From positions 620,001 through 684,000 of the forward strand of contig JAALGY010000044.1 of the NCBI GenBank assembly GCA_032358165.1: a stretch of DNA of 64,000 nucleotides. Direction: 5' to 3'. Below the pieces are notes generated by a model. The model did no database searches, had not been told where the DNA came from, and worked only from the letters and a program-made list of their open reading frames with translations. The position numbers and the translations under genes were made by a program. The stretch comes from Diplosphaera chodatii (lineage: Eukaryota; Chlorophyta; Trebouxiophyceae; Prasiolales; Stichococcaceae). Of the stretch, positions 61,701 to 64,000 are shown in pieces (within the stretch, counting starts at the first letter, position 1; every line of letters starts with the position of its first letter).

Positions 61701-64000
61701 CTGGCATTCAGGACGCCATCCCCATCATCTGCAAGGGCCAACCCCCGCAGCGTCATGTCCACGGCTCGCTCACAGCCCATTGTGTGCATGTGCTTTGGAT
61801 GTGGCGCACGCAGTGACAGCTGCCAGAGGTCTGGCAGGCGTGCTTGTGCGGGCGGCAGTGCAGAGTTCGGGCAGCGGGGCGCCCGGGCACTGCGCATGCG
61901 AGCGCGACGTGGGCGGCACCTGTCAGCAGGCAGTTCTCCAGCTTCAGGTCGCGGTGGATGATGAGGGGGCGGTGGGCGTGCAGGTACGCGAGGCCCTGCG
62001 CCAGCTGCGTGGTCCACCGCAGCGCGTCGCCGAAGCTGTAGACGGTCTGCGTTGCAGTGGAACTGCATGACTGCCACATGTCAGCAGGCTGCTGCAGCCA
62101 GCGCAGTGTGCACGCTTGTACCAGAGCAGCGCGTGCCAGCTGCAGCATGCGGCCGCTGGGGGTTCGTGCCAGATATGACGCCCTGCGGCCCTTCGTGAGG
62201 TGTTGCACATGCAGCCGATGTGACTTGAAGGCTGCAGCTGGGCAAACAGCAGGTGGCGGCAATACCTTGTGGAAGGCAACCATTTGCTCCAGCACCATCA
62301 GCTTCAGCGTCCCGCCGTTCATGAATTGCTGCACCCAGCCAAATCATCTGATAGGTAGGATGTCCCCAAAATTGACAGCCTGCACAGGTTCCCGAATGCT
62401 GTGTAGTCACAACATTCTCTGCAAGCAGAGGGATATGGCACACCTGGACGATGAACATGGAGTCTGCTGACACCGCATCGGCGTTGGAGCCGCTGCGGTC
62501 CGTCCTGAAGCCCAGCCCCACGAACTTGACGATCGAGCTGCAGGTCTCATGGGATGTCGGTCAGAATGCAATGCATGCTCTGCACACTTGAGCTACGCTC
62601 AGATGAGCGCTGCTGCTGTAGGACTGTGTGCATTCCGCCCGCAACTCACGTGCTGGACTGTGGAACTCTGAACAGCTGGGTCACGATGTCAATTGAACGA
62701 CACAGACATCCACACTCACGGATGGTTGAGGCGCTTCAGCAGCGCCCCCTCCCGCACGAAGTCGCTGAGGTCCTGGTCGCTGGAGATGAGGTCGGGCCGC
62801 AGCCGCTTGACGGCCACATTCATGTCCTCGCCATTCGGCTGCCGGAGCACCGCCCACTCCACCTCCGCAAACGCGCCCGCACCCAGGTTCGCCACCTGAT
62901 GACGCCACCAGGAAATGATGAAAATGCAAGTATATGTTGCCACATCTACCAGCATAACCTAGCAGCCTGACCGAGTCGTTCCTATGCCTGATACAGCAGG
63001 CATCCTGGGTGCTGCTGCGACTGTCTGCTTGTTACTCACCTTGGTGAGGTTCTTGGCATCAACAAACGACTCGCCGGCGATCGCGCGGTACTCTGTGAAG
63101 CTGCGCGACACCTTCGAGTGCAGCACCTGCTTCACCTGCGGCAGCGGGCCAGCTGGCTCTGACCCTGCCATGGCTCTACCATCTGGCTCTGATTTTGGCA
63201 TAGCTGCACCGTCTGATTGCTGCAATGACTGACAAGCAGCGCAGTCTTGCAGGAGTCCATACTATCAGCACTGCCATGCAGAGCTGTTGCCTGGCTTCCT
63301 GGTACGAGCTCTGAAGGTACCAGGTTGCTCCCAGACTTGCCTGGGAGCCTGCAGCCCGGACCTCGGCAGCCGCCTTCTTGGCCTTCCTCTTGGCCACATC
63401 CCGCGTGCGCTGCCGACCAGGCGCCAACCGATCGCCACCGCTGCGCATTACGCAGAAGAGCAGCTCACTGCTGCGTTGCGCAGTCGATCATTCCAGCGCA
63501 GGTGCTCGGTATTTCCAAACAAAGATGCTCCGAAGCTTCTGACAGTTGGCTGTGCAGCAGAGGGCTGCAATGTCCTACCCAGCATTGCCGCTGCAGGTGC
63601 AGCCCGCTGGTGTGAACACGGCAAGGGATGGCCGTGGTAGTGCTCACCTGCTGCTGCCGCCGCCAGGCAGCAGCTCCAGCTCGCTGATATATGGAGCGCC
63701 GGGCTGCGCAAGCTCTGTGTTCGTGCTGCTGTTACGCTGCACGGGGTAGTAGCTTGCGCTGGGACTCACGCTGCCGTCGCCGTGGTAGCTGTTGTCAGTG
63801 CTGCCGCCACCGCTGTTGCTCCAGTCGACAGAGCTGCCAGCGTCATCTGAATCGCCTCGTGGTGTGTACCTACGAGGCAAGGCAAGCAGCTCGAGGCACT
63901 GCTGTGCACACTTCGTGCTCACCCATCCTGAGCCAGAGTCCCCAGCTTGTATGTTTTGGCCTTGTGTCAGTGGTCCGGGTGCTGAACAGCCCCGTTCCAG
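58788..64000 (-). CDS. Protein kinase with long activation-loop insertion, 5' end outside window
   Basis: This encodes a Ser/Thr- or tyrosine-kinase-like (TKL-type) kinase. Read N to C: Ser/Gly-rich exons (about 63.65-63.87 kb), a basic exon with RDVAKRKAKKAAAEVRAAG, then FTEYRAIAGESFVDAKNL. The N-lobe exon 62720-62895 has LGAGAFAEVEWAV (Gly loop) and NVAVKRLRPD (catalytic Lys). The C-lobe exons are 61920-62046 (IIHRDLKLENCL), 61635-61730 (LADFGL), 59932-59996 (GSFMYMAPEVMNSKSY), 59657-59770 (DIFSFGVILMEVF), 59127-59222 (LGALIVECWDEDPDKW) and 58788-58887 (RPTAADIVRRLEGL, stop). All catalytic residues (VAVK, HRD, DFG, APE) are present, so activity is expected. The tail SSCCCMQ could be lipid-modified (CaaX-like). 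The start codon lies beyond 64000. The best resemblance is to plant/algal Raf-like TKL kinases, but the subfamily is not certain. Confidence 0.88.
59409..59494. mobile_element. Short MITE-like inverted repeat, copy B, inside a kinase intron
   Basis: This 86-bp element begins TAGGGGTAGTTCAAGAAC and its reverse complement begins TAGGGGTCGTCGAAGAAC. Its interior is A/T-rich (AGAAAGAAAG and a T12 run). It is flanked by GACGGCA (59402-59408) and GATGGCA (59495-59501), a 7-bp duplication with one mismatch. It lies within the intron between kinase exons 59127-59222 and 59657-59770. Confidence 0.75.
60266..61400 (-). other. Activation-loop insertion of the kinase
   Basis: Between the DFG exon (61635-61730) and the APE exon (59932-59996) four or more extra exons are spliced in phase. 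They encode KRLASSTVSEAAANRAVHG, GFGSASRPVAPPLVKRSASE (61033-61108), an Arg/Ala-rich piece near 60.8 kb, and VWNRLHHTLGMARAGGGA (60266-60372). A normal activation segment is about 25-35 residues; here roughly 170 extra residues separate DFG from GSFMYMAPE. The insert is rich in Ser/Arg/Ala, probably disordered and phosphorylatable. Confidence 0.7.

Overview
The window is nuclear DNA of a green alga. The GC-rich genes are cut into many short exons with GT-AG (some GC-AG) introns. The gene set includes chloroplast-type proteins, Ser-Pro-Pro wall proteins and a large algal surface protein. A short TTTAGGG/TTTTAGGG tract and chitin-binding-type LysM domains would fit a Chlorella-like trebouxiophyte, but the species cannot be fixed from the sequence. 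Gene models were read by eye from splice signals, reading phase, and family or paralogue similarity; coordinates of multi-exon genes are spans from start to stop codon.

Layout. 1-2417 (-): CNOT11 subunit of the CCR4-NOT deadenylase, C-terminus off the left edge. 3072-5153 (+): Rab11/RabA GTPase with 23-nt and 17-nt first exons. 6247-10688 (+): Rieske oxygenase of the pheophorbide a oxygenase (PAO)/TIC55/PTC52 family, copy 1. 11409-13754 (-): soluble SRPBCC/START-like (DUF220-type) protein. 14195-16506 (+): plastid-type 6-phosphogluconolactonase. 17157-32760 (-): one very large surface protein with a signal peptide, about two dozen Pmp-like beta-helix repeats, Cys-rich modules and a multi-pass membrane domain. 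35032-40962 (+): secreted fibro-slime plus three-LysM protein. 42781-47071 (+): secreted Cys-rich protein with a 532-residue Ser/Pro-rich tail. About 48.0-49.3 kb (-): mTERF-like gene, probably broken, with a more decayed relative at 41.2-41.9 kb. 50750-55084 (-): PAO-family copy 2, inverted relative to copy 1. 55628-57777 (-): probable red chlorophyll catabolite reductase (RCCR). 58788 to beyond 64000 (-): protein kinase with a long activation-loop insertion.

Two themes stand out. About 30 kb (17-47 kb) holds three consecutive cell-surface or wall genes, the first two transcribed divergently from a 2.3-kb spacer. At 50.7-57.8 kb a PAO-family gene and an RCCR-like gene lie side by side on one strand, and these are successive enzymes of chlorophyll breakdown; a second PAO-family gene lies 40 kb away. 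Smaller features include two copies of a short inverted-repeat element with 7-bp target duplications, a head-to-head telomere-like palindrome at a splice donor, and a tandem exon-intron duplication in the Cys-rich/Pro-rich gene.
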